A DNA stretch of 64,000 bases from Halomarina rubra (lineage in GTDB: Archaea > Halobacteriota > Halobacteria > Halobacteriales > Haloarculaceae): NCBI RefSeq assembly GCF_023699475.1, contig NZ_JALXFV010000002.1, forward strand, positions 1-64,000. The letters run 5' to 3'. The notes under the pieces were generated by a model. It saw only the letters and a list, made by a program, of their open reading frames with translations, was not told where the DNA came from and made no database searches. The first letter of the stretch is position 1, and the number at the start of each line of letters is the position of its first letter. The position numbers and the translations under genes are program-made. Below are positions 16,647 through 25,460 of the stretch, piece by piece.

Positions 16647-19181
16647 ATGGCAGAGCCAACGGGTTCGCCCTCAATAGGGGCGGGTACGGACAGACGAACG
16701 TTTATGAAGGGTATCGGCCTCCTCGGAGCGGCCAGTGTGGCCGGACGCGTCGGGCAGGCAGCGGTCTCCCCCGGCGACGGAGGACGGGTCTCGGTCAGTG
16801 TCGACGCGAGTCGGGGGTCGATGAGCGAGTGGACCATCGACGAGCGCATCTTCGGGAAGTTCATCGAGCACAACGGCCGGGATGCGTATCCCGGTATTTA
16901 CTCCGATCACCTCTCGAACGGCTCGTTCGAAGTGTGGAACACGAGCGGGGGGCGTGACTCGGTCATCTTCCGCGATACACAGGAATACGACGGCATCGCA
17001 TACCCCTGGGAGCCACTCGATGACGATGCGGTCGGCTTCGAGAGCGACTTCACGCAGGTTGAAGGCGGCGTTCATGGACGGACGGCTGAACCTGACATCG
17101 CCTCTGGTGAGGAGATTGGCAGCGGCAACATGCCCCAGCCACAGGGCGTCGAAACCCCCCGCTATCAGCGAGTCGAGGTCGACGATCACAATGGCATCAC
17201 TCAGCGAACGGCGTTGCCCGACCACCGGACGCTTGAGTACGTCGCGAAGTTCACCGTTCGTGGTGAGTGTCCTGACGACGGATTCACAGTCCGACTTGAT
17301 GACCCCGATGGGACGGTACTCGCCGAAGAGACCGTCTCCGTGACGACGGAATGGGAGCGCCACGAGGTTCGACTCGAACTCGACCGGGCGTCGAGCGAAC
17401 GGTATGACTCCTGTCCGCTCTGTACTGGCGGTGAGGGTACCGTCGACACCCCGTTCGGCGAATACAGTCTCACCTTCGTCGCCGAGGGGGCGAACTACAT
17501 CGACCTCGACTTCGTGATGCTCCAGTCGGGGGATGCCGTCGCCGGGAAGTTCAACCCGACAACGATCGACCTGCTCAAAGAATTCAACGTCACGACCATC
17601 CGATGGCCGGGCGGGAACTTCGCCAGCCAGTATCACTGGCGTGATGGCATCGGCCCGCTCGAAGACCGGCCTGTCGTCCCGAACCTCAACTGGGGTGGGC
17701 TCGAACGCAACTACCTCGGGACGAACGAGTTCTTGGAGTTCTGTGAGCTGGCGGAAATCGAGCCGCTGTTCACCGTGGGGTCGTGGGTCCATATCGGCGC
17801 AGAGGAAGCCGCCGAGTGGGTCGAGTACGTCAACGGGTCGACTGACACCGAGATGGGCGCACTCCGGGCAGAACACGGCTATGAAGAGCCCTGGGACGTC
17901 ACTGCCTGGCAGGTCGGCAACGAGTCATATGGCCCATACCAGATCGGCTATCAGGGGTCGGCCGCGGCGTTCGCCGACCGCTACGTCGAGTACTACGACG
18001 CGATGACGGCTGTCGACCCATCGATCGAGGTTGATGCAGCGGGCATAGACCCCTACTACACGGACTTCGACGATGGTGACCACGGCTCGGTCCTTAGTCG
18101 CCGGTTTTGCGAACCGCCTCGGTGGAACACCATCCTGATGGACCGAGCGGGTGACGCACTCGAAGGGCTGGATATCCACCGCTACACTCGGGGTATCGTC
18201 AATGACGGCGCTCGAGAGAGCTGGCTCGAAGAGAACGGCGAGGACCCGGTCGGCTACAACGAGATACTCGTCAACTACCCAACCGAGTACCAGCACTTGC
18301 TAGCCGGTGGCGGGCCGCCAGATGACCCACCGGTCAACTGTGGTGGCTATGAGTACACCTCGGACAACGAGTTCGAAGACCTCTCCGAACGGTCGCTTCT
18401 CGACCAGGCCCGCGAATTAGGAATCGAGGACCTGCGTGTCAACGTCGGGGAGTGGAACCTCCAGCCGAACGTCGCCAGCGGGTGGCCACGGGCAGACTAC
18501 CCAACGATGGCCCATGCGGCGTACATGGCGAGTACACACTTCCGGTTCATGGACTTCGGGAACCTCGTGCAGTTGTCCTATATGCGGGACAACACGCTGT
18601 TCTGGCGGCCCTACCCAATCGACTTCCGGCCGGTGAATCCGGGGAACTACGCCCAGCGGACCTACGCTGAACCGCTCGTCGAGTCCAACCGGGAATGGCA
18701 TCGCCTGCCGACCAACGTCGATAGCCAGACGCTCATCATCCCGGAGACCGGTATCCGAATCTACGAACTCGCAGGCGTTCCGTACGTCGACGCAGTCGCG
18801 ATGCGAGCGGGCGACGTCGACGGGGAGCAGGCAAATCGCGGCGCCGGTGGCTATGGGAAGAACTCGGTCGTCGTCAACGCGACCAATCGAAACCTCACCG
18901 AGACGTACACCGTCTCGTTCGACGTCTCCGGGTGGGTGGGCGAGAAAGGCAACGGGCAGGGGCCAAAGGTCCCTGTCACGTTGCAGGTCGGAACCGATAG
19001 CGACCCGTTCGCTCGACAGTCTAACTGGTCGTACGTCCTCGACGAACCACAAGACGGCTTCGAGACCCGTGAGTTCGAGGTCGAACCGACCGAAGACGGG
19101 ACAGTCGAAGTCGAGATGCCACCGGCATCCATCGCGACGTTACAGTTCCAGGTATCGAAGAGCGGAGGTGAGAACCGATGA
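16647..19181 (+). CDS. Tat-exported GH51-type alpha-L-arabinofuranosidase
   Basis: An 844-residue GH51-type enzyme with a Tat signal (DRRTFMKG, arginines 16-17, then a small-residue hydrophobic run). A jelly-roll carbohydrate-binding-like insert (about residues 165-300) precedes the TIM barrel. Acid/base Glu426 lies in VGNESYG and the nucleophile Glu602 in VGEWNLQ. It is longer than cytoplasmic GH51 enzymes because of the signal region and extra loops. It probably removes arabinofuranosyl side chains outside the cell. Its stop overlaps the start of the lectin-like gene by four bases, so the two are translationally coupled. Long stretches of DNA around the active site are nearly identical to the gene at 20,588, pointing to a recent tandem duplication. 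Confidence 0.9.
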   Translation: MAEPTGSPSIGAGTDRRTFMKGIGLLGAASVAGRVGQAAVSPGDGGRVSVSVDASRGSMSEWTIDERIFGKFIEHNGRDAYPGIYSDHLSNGSFEVWNTSGGRDSVIFRDTQEYDGIAYPWEPLDDDAVGFESDFTQVEGGVHGRTAEPDIASGEEIGSGNMPQPQGVETPRYQRVEVDDHNGITQRTALPDHRTLEYVAKFTVRGECPDDGFTVRLDDPDGTVLAEETVSVTTEWERHEVRLELDRASSERYDSCPLCTGGEGTVDTPFGEYSLTFVAEGANYIDLDFVMLQSGDAVAGKFNPTTIDLLKEFNVTTIRWPGGNFASQYHWRDGIGPLEDRPVVPNLNWGGLERNYLGTNEFLEFCELAEIEPLFTVGSWVHIGAEEAAEWVEYVNGSTDTEMGALRAEHGYEEPWDVTAWQVGNESYGPYQIGYQGSAAAFADRYVEYYDAMTAVDPSIEVDAAGIDPYYTDFDDGDHGSVLSRRFCEPPRWNTILMDRAGDALEGLDIHRYTRGIVNDGARESWLEENGEDPVGYNEILVNYPTEYQHLLAGGGPPDDPPVNCGGYEYTSDNEFEDLSERSLLDQARELGIEDLRVNVGEWNLQPNVASGWPRADYPTMAHAAYMASTHFRFMDFGNLVQLSYMRDNTLFWRPYPIDFRPVNPGNYAQRTYAEPLVESNREWHRLPTNVDSQTLIIPETGIRIYELAGVPYVDAVAMRAGDVDGEQANRGAGGYGKNSVVVNATNRNLTETYTVSFDVSGWVGEKGNGQGPKVPVTLQVGTDSDPFARQSNWSYVLDEPQDGFETREFEVEPTEDGTVEVEMPPASIATLQFQVSKSGGENR

Positions 19182-20500
19182 GCGACGAGGACCATGAGAG
19201 CGCGATAAACCGACCCTCTCGGCGGTCGGTGCTGCTCGGTGGTGCACTCGGAGTCGGTGCACTCACCGCGGGCGGTGCGTCCGGAATCGTCGGCGACGCG
19301 CTCGGCGAGACGCGGACGCAGTCGGTGCCCACCGCCCCAGTCGGTGAGGTCGGAATCACCACAGTCACCTCGGAGTGGTCGACGGTCTCGTTCGACCGCG
19401 AGTACGACTCGCCAGTCGTCATCGCCCGCCCACTGTCGTATCGTGGTACGGACTTCAACACGTTCGGTGATGACGCCCCCGCACACACGCGAGTGCGGAA
19501 CGTGAGCGCCCAGAGCGCAGAACTTCGTGTCGAGGAGTGGGAGTACCAAGACGGCACCCACGGCGAGAACGAGGTCTCGTATCTCGTCATCGAACAGGGG
19601 AGACACGAACTCCCCGATGGGACGAGCATCCAGGTAGGGACGACCGTCCCCGATCCGGCGTCGCCGTTCTACAAGGCGACCCACGGAACGACGGTTTCGT
19701 TCGGCTCGACGTTCTCAGAGCGCCCGGTCGTCCTGAGCGGCGTCCAGACGGCGAACGACGAGACTGCGGTCGTCACCCGACAACGTAACGCGACGGCCAG
19801 CAGTGTCGACCTCGCCTTGCAGGTCGAACGTGGGGTCGGCGGTGCCCGACCGGCCGGCGAGCACGGCCAGGAGACGATTGGGTGGGTCGCCATCGCTTCG
19901 GGGTCGGGGACGAATGGCGACGCGCCATACGAGGTTGCGAGCGTCGGCGGCGTCTCCCAGCAATGGTCGACTGTGGGCTTCGAGACGACCTTCGACGCAC
20001 CACCAGCGTTCATCGCCAGCATGGCGACGACAAACGGCGATCAACCGGCCAACCTCCGCTATGCAGACCGCACCGCCGAAAGCGTCCGCGTCTTCTCACA
20101 CGAAGAGCAATCGGGCGGGTTCGCGGAACTCATCCACGCGGGCGAGCGGGTCGACTACCTGGCGATGCCTCAGGAAGCGTCGCTTATCGCCCTGAACGTC
20201 TTCGACGTTGGCGAACCCACCTTGCGTGAGACGACCATCGATGAAGGCGATGAGGCGGTCGTCACCGTCGACGTGACGAACAACGCCGAGAGTGAGGAGA
20301 CGTTCGTCGCAGTGGTACGCGTCGAGGGGGCGAACATCGACGGCACGTACGAGACATCGACGAGCGTCGACATCGCGGGCGGCGTGACCCAGTCGGTGTC
20401 GTTGCCGGTCGAATTCGCAGTAAGCGGGACGTTCGACGTTTCGCTGAACGACATTCCCGTAGGGACCCTCACCGTCGACGAAGTCACTCCCGACTGCTAG
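19178..20500 (+). CDS. Tat-exported repeat protein, H-type-lectin-like
   Basis: A 440-residue protein with a Tat signal (SRRSVLLGG, arginines 15-16). The mature part holds two to three repeats built around W-S-T-V-x-F...F-x-x-P-x-V: EWSTVSFDREYDSPVVIARP near residue 65, a second weaker copy near 165 (TVSFGSTFSERPVVLSGV) and a third near 265 (QWSTVGFETTFDAPPAFIAS). This pattern is like the H-type lectin fold, which binds N-acetylgalactosamine or galactose in known members. The C-terminal 100 residues form a CARDB-like beta domain. No catalytic motif is seen. Coupled to an exported GH51 enzyme, it is best read as a glycan-capture protein of the surface. The lectin assignment is an inference. 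Confidence 0.6.
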   Translation: MSDEDHESAINRPSRRSVLLGGALGVGALTAGGASGIVGDALGETRTQSVPTAPVGEVGITTVTSEWSTVSFDREYDSPVVIARPLSYRGTDFNTFGDDAPAHTRVRNVSAQSAELRVEEWEYQDGTHGENEVSYLVIEQGRHELPDGTSIQVGTTVPDPASPFYKATHGTTVSFGSTFSERPVVLSGVQTANDETAVVTRQRNATASSVDLALQVERGVGGARPAGEHGQETIGWVAIASGSGTNGDAPYEVASVGGVSQQWSTVGFETTFDAPPAFIASMATTNGDQPANLRYADRTAESVRVFSHEEQSGGFAELIHAGERVDYLAMPQEASLIALNVFDVGEPTLRETTIDEGDEAVVTVDVTNNAESEETFVAVVRVEGANIDGTYETSTSVDIAGGVTQSVSLPVEFAVSGTFDVSLNDIPVGTLTVDEVTPDC

Positions 20501-20516
20501 GCGTCTCACCACCTGC

Positions 20517-20527
20517 GGCGGTTTTTC
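20517..20527 (+). terminator. Possible transcription terminator
   Basis: A GC-rich run ending in five T residues about 20 bases after the lectin-like gene. Archaeal termination commonly uses T-runs. Weak evidence; the next gene has its own TATA-like box. Confidence 0.25.
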
Positions 20528-20556
20528 TCGGGGCGTTCCAGTGTCTCCGCGACAAC

Positions 20557-20564
20557 GCTTATGA
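20557..20564 (+). promoter_or_regulatory. TATA-like box for the GH51-sulfatase pair
   Basis: GCTTATGA centred about 27 bases before the ATG at 20,588, fitting a leaderless start. It suggests that the cytoplasmic GH51 and its overlapping sulfatase form a unit separate from the exported GH51-lectin unit. Confidence 0.4.
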
Positions 20565-20587
20565 ATCCATCCGTGTGAGTACGGGAC

Positions 20588-22798
20588 ATGCCTGACCGGA
20601 GCAGACGCCATGACCGGCCAAGCGGTGCGAACCGTCGCGTAGCCACCGACGGGGGGACGACCGACGACGAGACTGTCATCACATTCGCCGACGATGGTGG
20701 AGGGTCACCCACTGTCTCGCCCGGTTTGCTCGGGAAGTTCACCGAGATGAACGGCCGGGAGGGCTACCCGGGGCTGTACTCCGAACATCTGGCCAACGGG
20801 TCGTTCGAGGAGTGGTACACGTGGCCGAAACGGACGCCAGACGACGACCCACGGTGGTGGCGACGAAGCGAGATTGTCGATCGCGAGGCTGACTCTGTCG
20901 CGGGCGTCGCCTACCCATGGCAACCTATCCGGAGCGACGACACACGCGTCACCTTCGAACACGAGGTCGGTGGCGTCCACGGACGTCACGACGACTGCCA
21001 TCGCGAGGACGTCCACGGACGGCAGTATCGCGAGCCGCCAGGGCGTTATCAACGAGTCACTCTCTGGTCGGGGGCTGCGGGCGTCCGCCAGCGGCTTGCA
21101 CTCCCGGACCGCCGGACCCCAGAGTATGACCTTTCAGTGAGCGTCCGCGGCACAGGACTGGACGGGACGGTCACTGTCGCACTCACCGGTGCTGACGGCG
21201 ACGTGAGGAGCGAGACGACGCTCACGTTCGACTCGACGCCAGCGGGTGGGGCAGACGGCAACGGCGAGTGGGAGCGCCATGAGACGACGCTTGAGCTTCC
21301 TGAGGCGGGTTCGGCACGGTACGGCGATGATTCCTCTGCGTTCGGAGCATACGACCTTTTGTTCACCGTTGAGGGAAGTGGTCATCTCGACGTTGATTGG
21401 GCACGACTCATCGCGAGTGACGCCGTCGATGGCGCATTCAACCCGACGACCGTCGACACCGTCCGGGACCTCTCGATACCCTGTATTCGGTGGCCGGGCG
21501 GGAACTTCGTCAGCCAGTATCACTGGCGTGATGGTATCGGCCCGCTCGAAGACCGGCCCGTTCGGGCAGAGCTGCACTGGGGTGGGCTTGAACCGAACTA
21601 CCTCGGTGTCGCCGAGTTCCTCACGTTCTGTGAGCACGCCGAGACTGAGCCGTATCTCAACGTCGGGTTCAGCCCCGAAATCACACCCGAAGAAGCAGCG
21701 GACATGGTCGAGTACGTCAACGGGTCGACTGACACCGAGATGGGCGCACTGCGTGCCGAACACGGCTATGAAGAGCCCTGGGGGGTCGAGACTTGGCAAG
21801 TTGGCAACGAGGTCTGGGGAACGTTCCAGATTGGTCATACCGGACCGAGGGAGTACGCCGAACGCTACGTCGAGTACTATGAGGCAATGAAACGCGTCGA
21901 CCCATCCATTACAGTCTTTGCGGTCGGTGGCGACCCCGGAAACGGCCACTGGGAGGGCACACAGTGGAACGAGACGCTATTCGACATCGCTGGAGACGCC
22001 GTTGAGGGCATCGACGTCCATCGCTACGTCCACGGCGAGCACACTGGACAGGAGCCCGTCGAGTTCAACCAGCAGCTTGTCGCATATCCATCTCAGTTCG
22101 AGCGACGACTCGCCCAATGTGTCGAGCAAGCCGAGGCAGTGGGCATCGATGACCTCCAACTCACTGTTGGCGAGTGGAACATGGGTGCGGGTGGGCTTTC
22201 AGAAGGCCGCCGCGCACGCTATGGAACACAAGCACACGCTGCGTTCTGTGCGGGGATGTACAACGCCTTCCTCAGACAGGGCGTTAAGTACGCCCACATG
22301 CGAGATAACGCGTTCAAACACCGGCCGTTCCCGGATGACTTCAGGCCGCCTCACGCTGCGAACAACGCCACCCACCGCCTGTATGCAGAGGTGTTTGATG
22401 ACGACCGGGCGTGGTCGGTCGTCCCAGTCGACGTAACGGGCCCGACGACCACACTTGACCAGCATCGCCGTGGCGACCCACCAGCCGAGACGATTGCACC
22501 GGAGACGGTCCCGCTCGTCGACAGTGCAGCCGTACGGAGCGCCCATGAGGCGGTCATCTTCCTGGTCAATCGCGACCTCAGCGAGTCACGGACGGTCACT
22601 GTCGCGCTTGGGGCTCCTGATGAGTCGGTCGATATCACCGTCCAGTCCGCGACTGACCCGCTCGATGACCACACCGATTGGGACGGAACTCACTCGTATG
22701 ATCTCGAGGACCGGACGACCTCCACTGGCGAGGACGGAACCGTTACCGTGACGCTCGGGCCGGCCGCGGTCGGTCGACTCCGGATACAGGACCGATGA
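20588..22798 (+). CDS. GH51-type alpha-L-arabinofuranosidase, cytoplasmic
   Basis: A 736-residue GH51-type enzyme lacking a signal peptide. Layout is a short N-terminal strand region, a jelly-roll carbohydrate-binding-like insert, and a TIM barrel with WPGGNFVSQYHWRDGIGP, acid/base Glu408 (VGNEVWG) and nucleophile Glu529 (VGEWNMG), then a C-terminal beta domain. It is the cytoplasmic twin of the exported enzyme at 16,647, with DNA identity high enough around the active site to suggest duplication followed by loss or gain of the signal peptide. Its stop overlaps the start of a sulfatase gene by four bases, so arabinose release and desulfation are likely made in fixed proportion. Confidence 0.9.
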   Translation: MPDRSRRHDRPSGANRRVATDGGTTDDETVITFADDGGGSPTVSPGLLGKFTEMNGREGYPGLYSEHLANGSFEEWYTWPKRTPDDDPRWWRRSEIVDREADSVAGVAYPWQPIRSDDTRVTFEHEVGGVHGRHDDCHREDVHGRQYREPPGRYQRVTLWSGAAGVRQRLALPDRRTPEYDLSVSVRGTGLDGTVTVALTGADGDVRSETTLTFDSTPAGGADGNGEWERHETTLELPEAGSARYGDDSSAFGAYDLLFTVEGSGHLDVDWARLIASDAVDGAFNPTTVDTVRDLSIPCIRWPGGNFVSQYHWRDGIGPLEDRPVRAELHWGGLEPNYLGVAEFLTFCEHAETEPYLNVGFSPEITPEEAADMVEYVNGSTDTEMGALRAEHGYEEPWGVETWQVGNEVWGTFQIGHTGPREYAERYVEYYEAMKRVDPSITVFAVGGDPGNGHWEGTQWNETLFDIAGDAVEGIDVHRYVHGEHTGQEPVEFNQQLVAYPSQFERRLAQCVEQAEAVGIDDLQLTVGEWNMGAGGLSEGRRARYGTQAHAAFCAGMYNAFLRQGVKYAHMRDNAFKHRPFPDDFRPPHAANNATHRLYAEVFDDDRAWSVVPVDVTGPTTTLDQHRRGDPPAETIAPETVPLVDSAAVRSAHEAVIFLVNRDLSESRTVTVALGAPDESVDITVQSATDPLDDHTDWDGTHSYDLEDRTTSTGEDGTVTVTLGPAAVGRLRIQDR

Positions 22799-24264
22799 CA
22801 ACGCCGGCTCGCCCCAACGTCGTCCTCGTCACGACCGACCAGCAACGGGCCGATGCGACGGCCCGCGAGGGGTTCGCCCTCGACACGACGCCGTTTCTCG
22901 ACTCGCTGGCCGCAGACGGCGTCTGGTTCGACCGGGCGTACACAGCAACGCCCGTCTGTGCACCCGCCAGAGTAAGCCTCCTCACCGGCCGGTATCCAAG
23001 CGCCACTCGCGTCCGCCGAAACGACGAGACGGGGGCCGCGGTGTTCACCGACGACCTATTCGATGTGTTCCGATCGGCGGGGTACGCGACTGCGATGGTC
23101 GGGAAGAATCACTCACATCTCACGCCTGATGCGGTCGACCATTGGTTTGAACTGAGCCACTGGGGGGCAAAAGGCCCTGAGGCACACGCCACTCGGAGCG
23201 AGGAGGCGGCCGCATTCGACGAGTGGATCGACGAGTTGGGCTGGAGTCCGAGTCTGGAACCAACGCCGTTCCCAATCGAGTGTCAGGCAGCCGCCCGAGC
23301 GGTCGACCACGCCGCGGAGTGGGTTGCGGACGTGAGCGAGCCGTTCTTTTGTTGGCTGTCGATACCCGAGCCACACAACCCCTATCAGGTTCCCGAACCG
23401 TACTTCTCACTGTTCGATCCGGCCGACCTGCCGCCAGCGATGTCTCGTGATGTCATTGATGACCGAGGGTTCGAGTGGTCATGGTCACGCCGACTTCTCG
23501 AACAGCGCATCGCTGACCGGCATCCATCGCTTGCGCCCGCCGATGCCATCTCACGAATGCGAGCCAACTACTACGGGATGTGCCGGCTCATCGATGATCA
23601 ACTGCGGGCGTTCGTCGATGGCCTTGAGGAGTCGGGTCATCGCGACGAAACGCTCCTCGTCGTGACCAGCGACCACGGCGACTTCGTCGGCGACGCAGGA
23701 CTGATGCGAAAGGGTCCCGGGTTGCCCGAGAGCACGACGCGGGTGCCGCTTGTCGTCGCTGGTTCAGACATCAACCGGTCTAAGGGACCCCACCCAGATC
23801 ACGTCTCTCTTGTAGATGTCTTGCCGACGCTGTGTGAGGCACTCGGTGTCGACAGTCCCCCTGGTGTGCAGGGGCGGTCGTTCTGGCAGTTGGTGACGGG
23901 CGACCGAGCGGACAGTTCAGCCAAACCGCCTGAGGAGTTCACGAGCGTCTACGCCGAGGCCGGCGATGGGTCACCCATCGTCGGCTCGGACGGGGTTCCG
24001 GACCCCGAGGAGGCGACTCCGAACGAACTCAATCCGGTGACGCTGAGCGGCACGACCCGAATGGTCCGGCAGGGTGACTGGAAGCTCGTCGTCTCGGCCC
24101 GCGGTGAGCGACGACTCCTCAACCTCAAAGATGACTCAGCCGAACGCATCAACCACTGGGATGACCCAGCGACCCAACAACACCGGCAAGTACTGACCGA
24201 CGAACTCCTTGAGTGGCTGCTCGAAGTCTCTGATTCGTGTTCCGGTGTGAATCAGCAGCTTTGA
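22795..24264 (+). CDS. Type I sulfatase, Cys-type
   Basis: A 489-residue sulfatase starting RPNVVLVTTDQQRAD, so without a signal peptide. The formylglycine signature is CAPAR with Cys55, followed by SLLTGRYPS. The second metal region is LLVVTSDHGDFVGDAG, where the usual GDH(G) histidine position after the glycine-aspartate is replaced by DAG; active-site details may therefore differ from the sister enzymes. The C-terminal region ends with WKLVVSARGERRLLNLKDD. Overlap with the GH51 gene gives translational coupling. The substrate is unknown, but linkage suggests a sulfate on an arabinose- or galactose-containing oligosaccharide. Confidence 0.9.
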   Translation: MTTPARPNVVLVTTDQQRADATAREGFALDTTPFLDSLAADGVWFDRAYTATPVCAPARVSLLTGRYPSATRVRRNDETGAAVFTDDLFDVFRSAGYATAMVGKNHSHLTPDAVDHWFELSHWGAKGPEAHATRSEEAAAFDEWIDELGWSPSLEPTPFPIECQAAARAVDHAAEWVADVSEPFFCWLSIPEPHNPYQVPEPYFSLFDPADLPPAMSRDVIDDRGFEWSWSRRLLEQRIADRHPSLAPADAISRMRANYYGMCRLIDDQLRAFVDGLEESGHRDETLLVVTSDHGDFVGDAGLMRKGPGLPESTTRVPLVVAGSDINRSKGPHPDHVSLVDVLPTLCEALGVDSPPGVQGRSFWQLVTGDRADSSAKPPEEFTSVYAEAGDGSPIVGSDGVPDPEEATPNELNPVTLSGTTRMVRQGDWKLVVSARGERRLLNLKDDSAERINHWDDPATQQHRQVLTDELLEWLLEVSDSCSGVNQQL

Positions 24265-24431
24265 GCGCAGGGACGACTGGAACATAGAGCCACGTCGCCG
24301 AGGGGGGCCCGCATGTCATGCGAGATGTCGACACTCCCCGAAAGGACTAAACGAAAACGCGTCCCATCTGTGCTAACATCGCGACAGTTCGCCATTATGA
24401 AAGCTAGTACATATCATGGATGGGTGGGACG

Positions 24432-25460
24432 ATGACGGACGACGTCATCCTCAAGGTCCGGGACGCCAGCGTCACGTTCGACATGGAGCGTGGTGAGTCG
24501 AAGGTGCTCAACGACGTCTCAGTCGACATCTACCGCGACGAGATTCTCGGCGTCGTCGGCGAGTCAGGGAGCGGGAAATCGATGTTCGCCGAGGCGCTGC
24601 TCGATGCCGTCGTCGAGCCGGGGCAGTTGACAGGCGAGGTGACGTACTACCCACGTGATGGTGACCCCATCGACGTGCTCTCACAGACTCCAGAAGAACT
24701 CCGAGCATTCCGGTGGGAGGAAATCTCGATGGTGTTCCAGGGGGCGATGAGTTCGTTCAACCCGACGAAGTCGATTCGTGGACACTTCGTCGAGACGATT
24801 CGCGCCCACGGCGAAGACAAACAATCCGGGATGGAGCGAGCGCGTGAGCTCCTTTCTGATTTGTATCTCAATGCCGACCGTGTCCTCGATTCCTACCCGC
24901 ACGAACTCTCTGGGGGGATGAAACAACGGACGCTCATCGCGCTGTCGCTCGTCCTCGACCCCGAAGTGCTCGTGATGGACGAACCGACCGCAGCACTTGA
25001 CCTCCTCATGCAGCGGTCGATTCTCCGCCTGCTCAACGAGATCCAATCGAAGTACGACCTCACCATCGTCTTCATCACTCACGACCTGCCGCTGGTGGCC
25101 GAACTCGCCGACCGACTCGCCGTGATGTACGCCTTCGAGTTCGCCGAAATCGGGACGACAAGTGAAATCCTCAATGGGGCAGCTCACCCTTACACCAGAG
25201 CGTTGCTGAACGTGACGCCGAACATCGAAGCACCGGTCGAAGAGATGCAGGTCATCGAAGGGTCCTCACCCGACCCGGTGAACGTCCCTGCGGGCTGTTC
25301 GTATCACCCTCGCTGCCCGCTCGCAACGTCGAAATGCCAGCAGTCCGACCCCGAATACTACGACGTCGGCGAGGACCACCAAGCACGCTGTCACCATTGG
25401 AAGAAGGCCAGACGGGAGATCGAACTGAGCCAGCGTGAACAAGCGGGGCGGTCGCGATGA
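24432..25460 (+). CDS. Opp/Dpp-type ABC transporter ATP-binding protein (DppD-like)
   Basis: A 342-residue ATPase subunit. Walker A is GESGSGKS, the signature motif LSGGMKQR, and Walker B LVMDEPTAALD. The C-terminal oligopeptide-transporter extension contains the cysteine cluster CSYHPRCPLATSKC typical of the family, which can hold an iron-sulfur cluster in some relatives. It overlaps the next ATPase gene by four bases. Members of this transporter class import oligosaccharides in Pyrococcus and Sulfolobus, and the setting here supports a glycan role instead of peptide uptake. The ATG at 24,432 follows a GGTGGGA sequence; an in-frame ATG at 24,420 is an alternative start. Confidence 0.9.
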   Translation: MTDDVILKVRDASVTFDMERGESKVLNDVSVDIYRDEILGVVGESGSGKSMFAEALLDAVVEPGQLTGEVTYYPRDGDPIDVLSQTPEELRAFRWEEISMVFQGAMSSFNPTKSIRGHFVETIRAHGEDKQSGMERARELLSDLYLNADRVLDSYPHELSGGMKQRTLIALSLVLDPEVLVMDEPTAALDLLMQRSILRLLNEIQSKYDLTIVFITHDLPLVAELADRLAVMYAFEFAEIGTTSEILNGAAHPYTRALLNVTPNIEAPVEEMQVIEGSSPDPVNVPAGCSYHPRCPLATSKCQQSDPEYYDVGEDHQARCHHWKKARREIELSQREQAGRSR

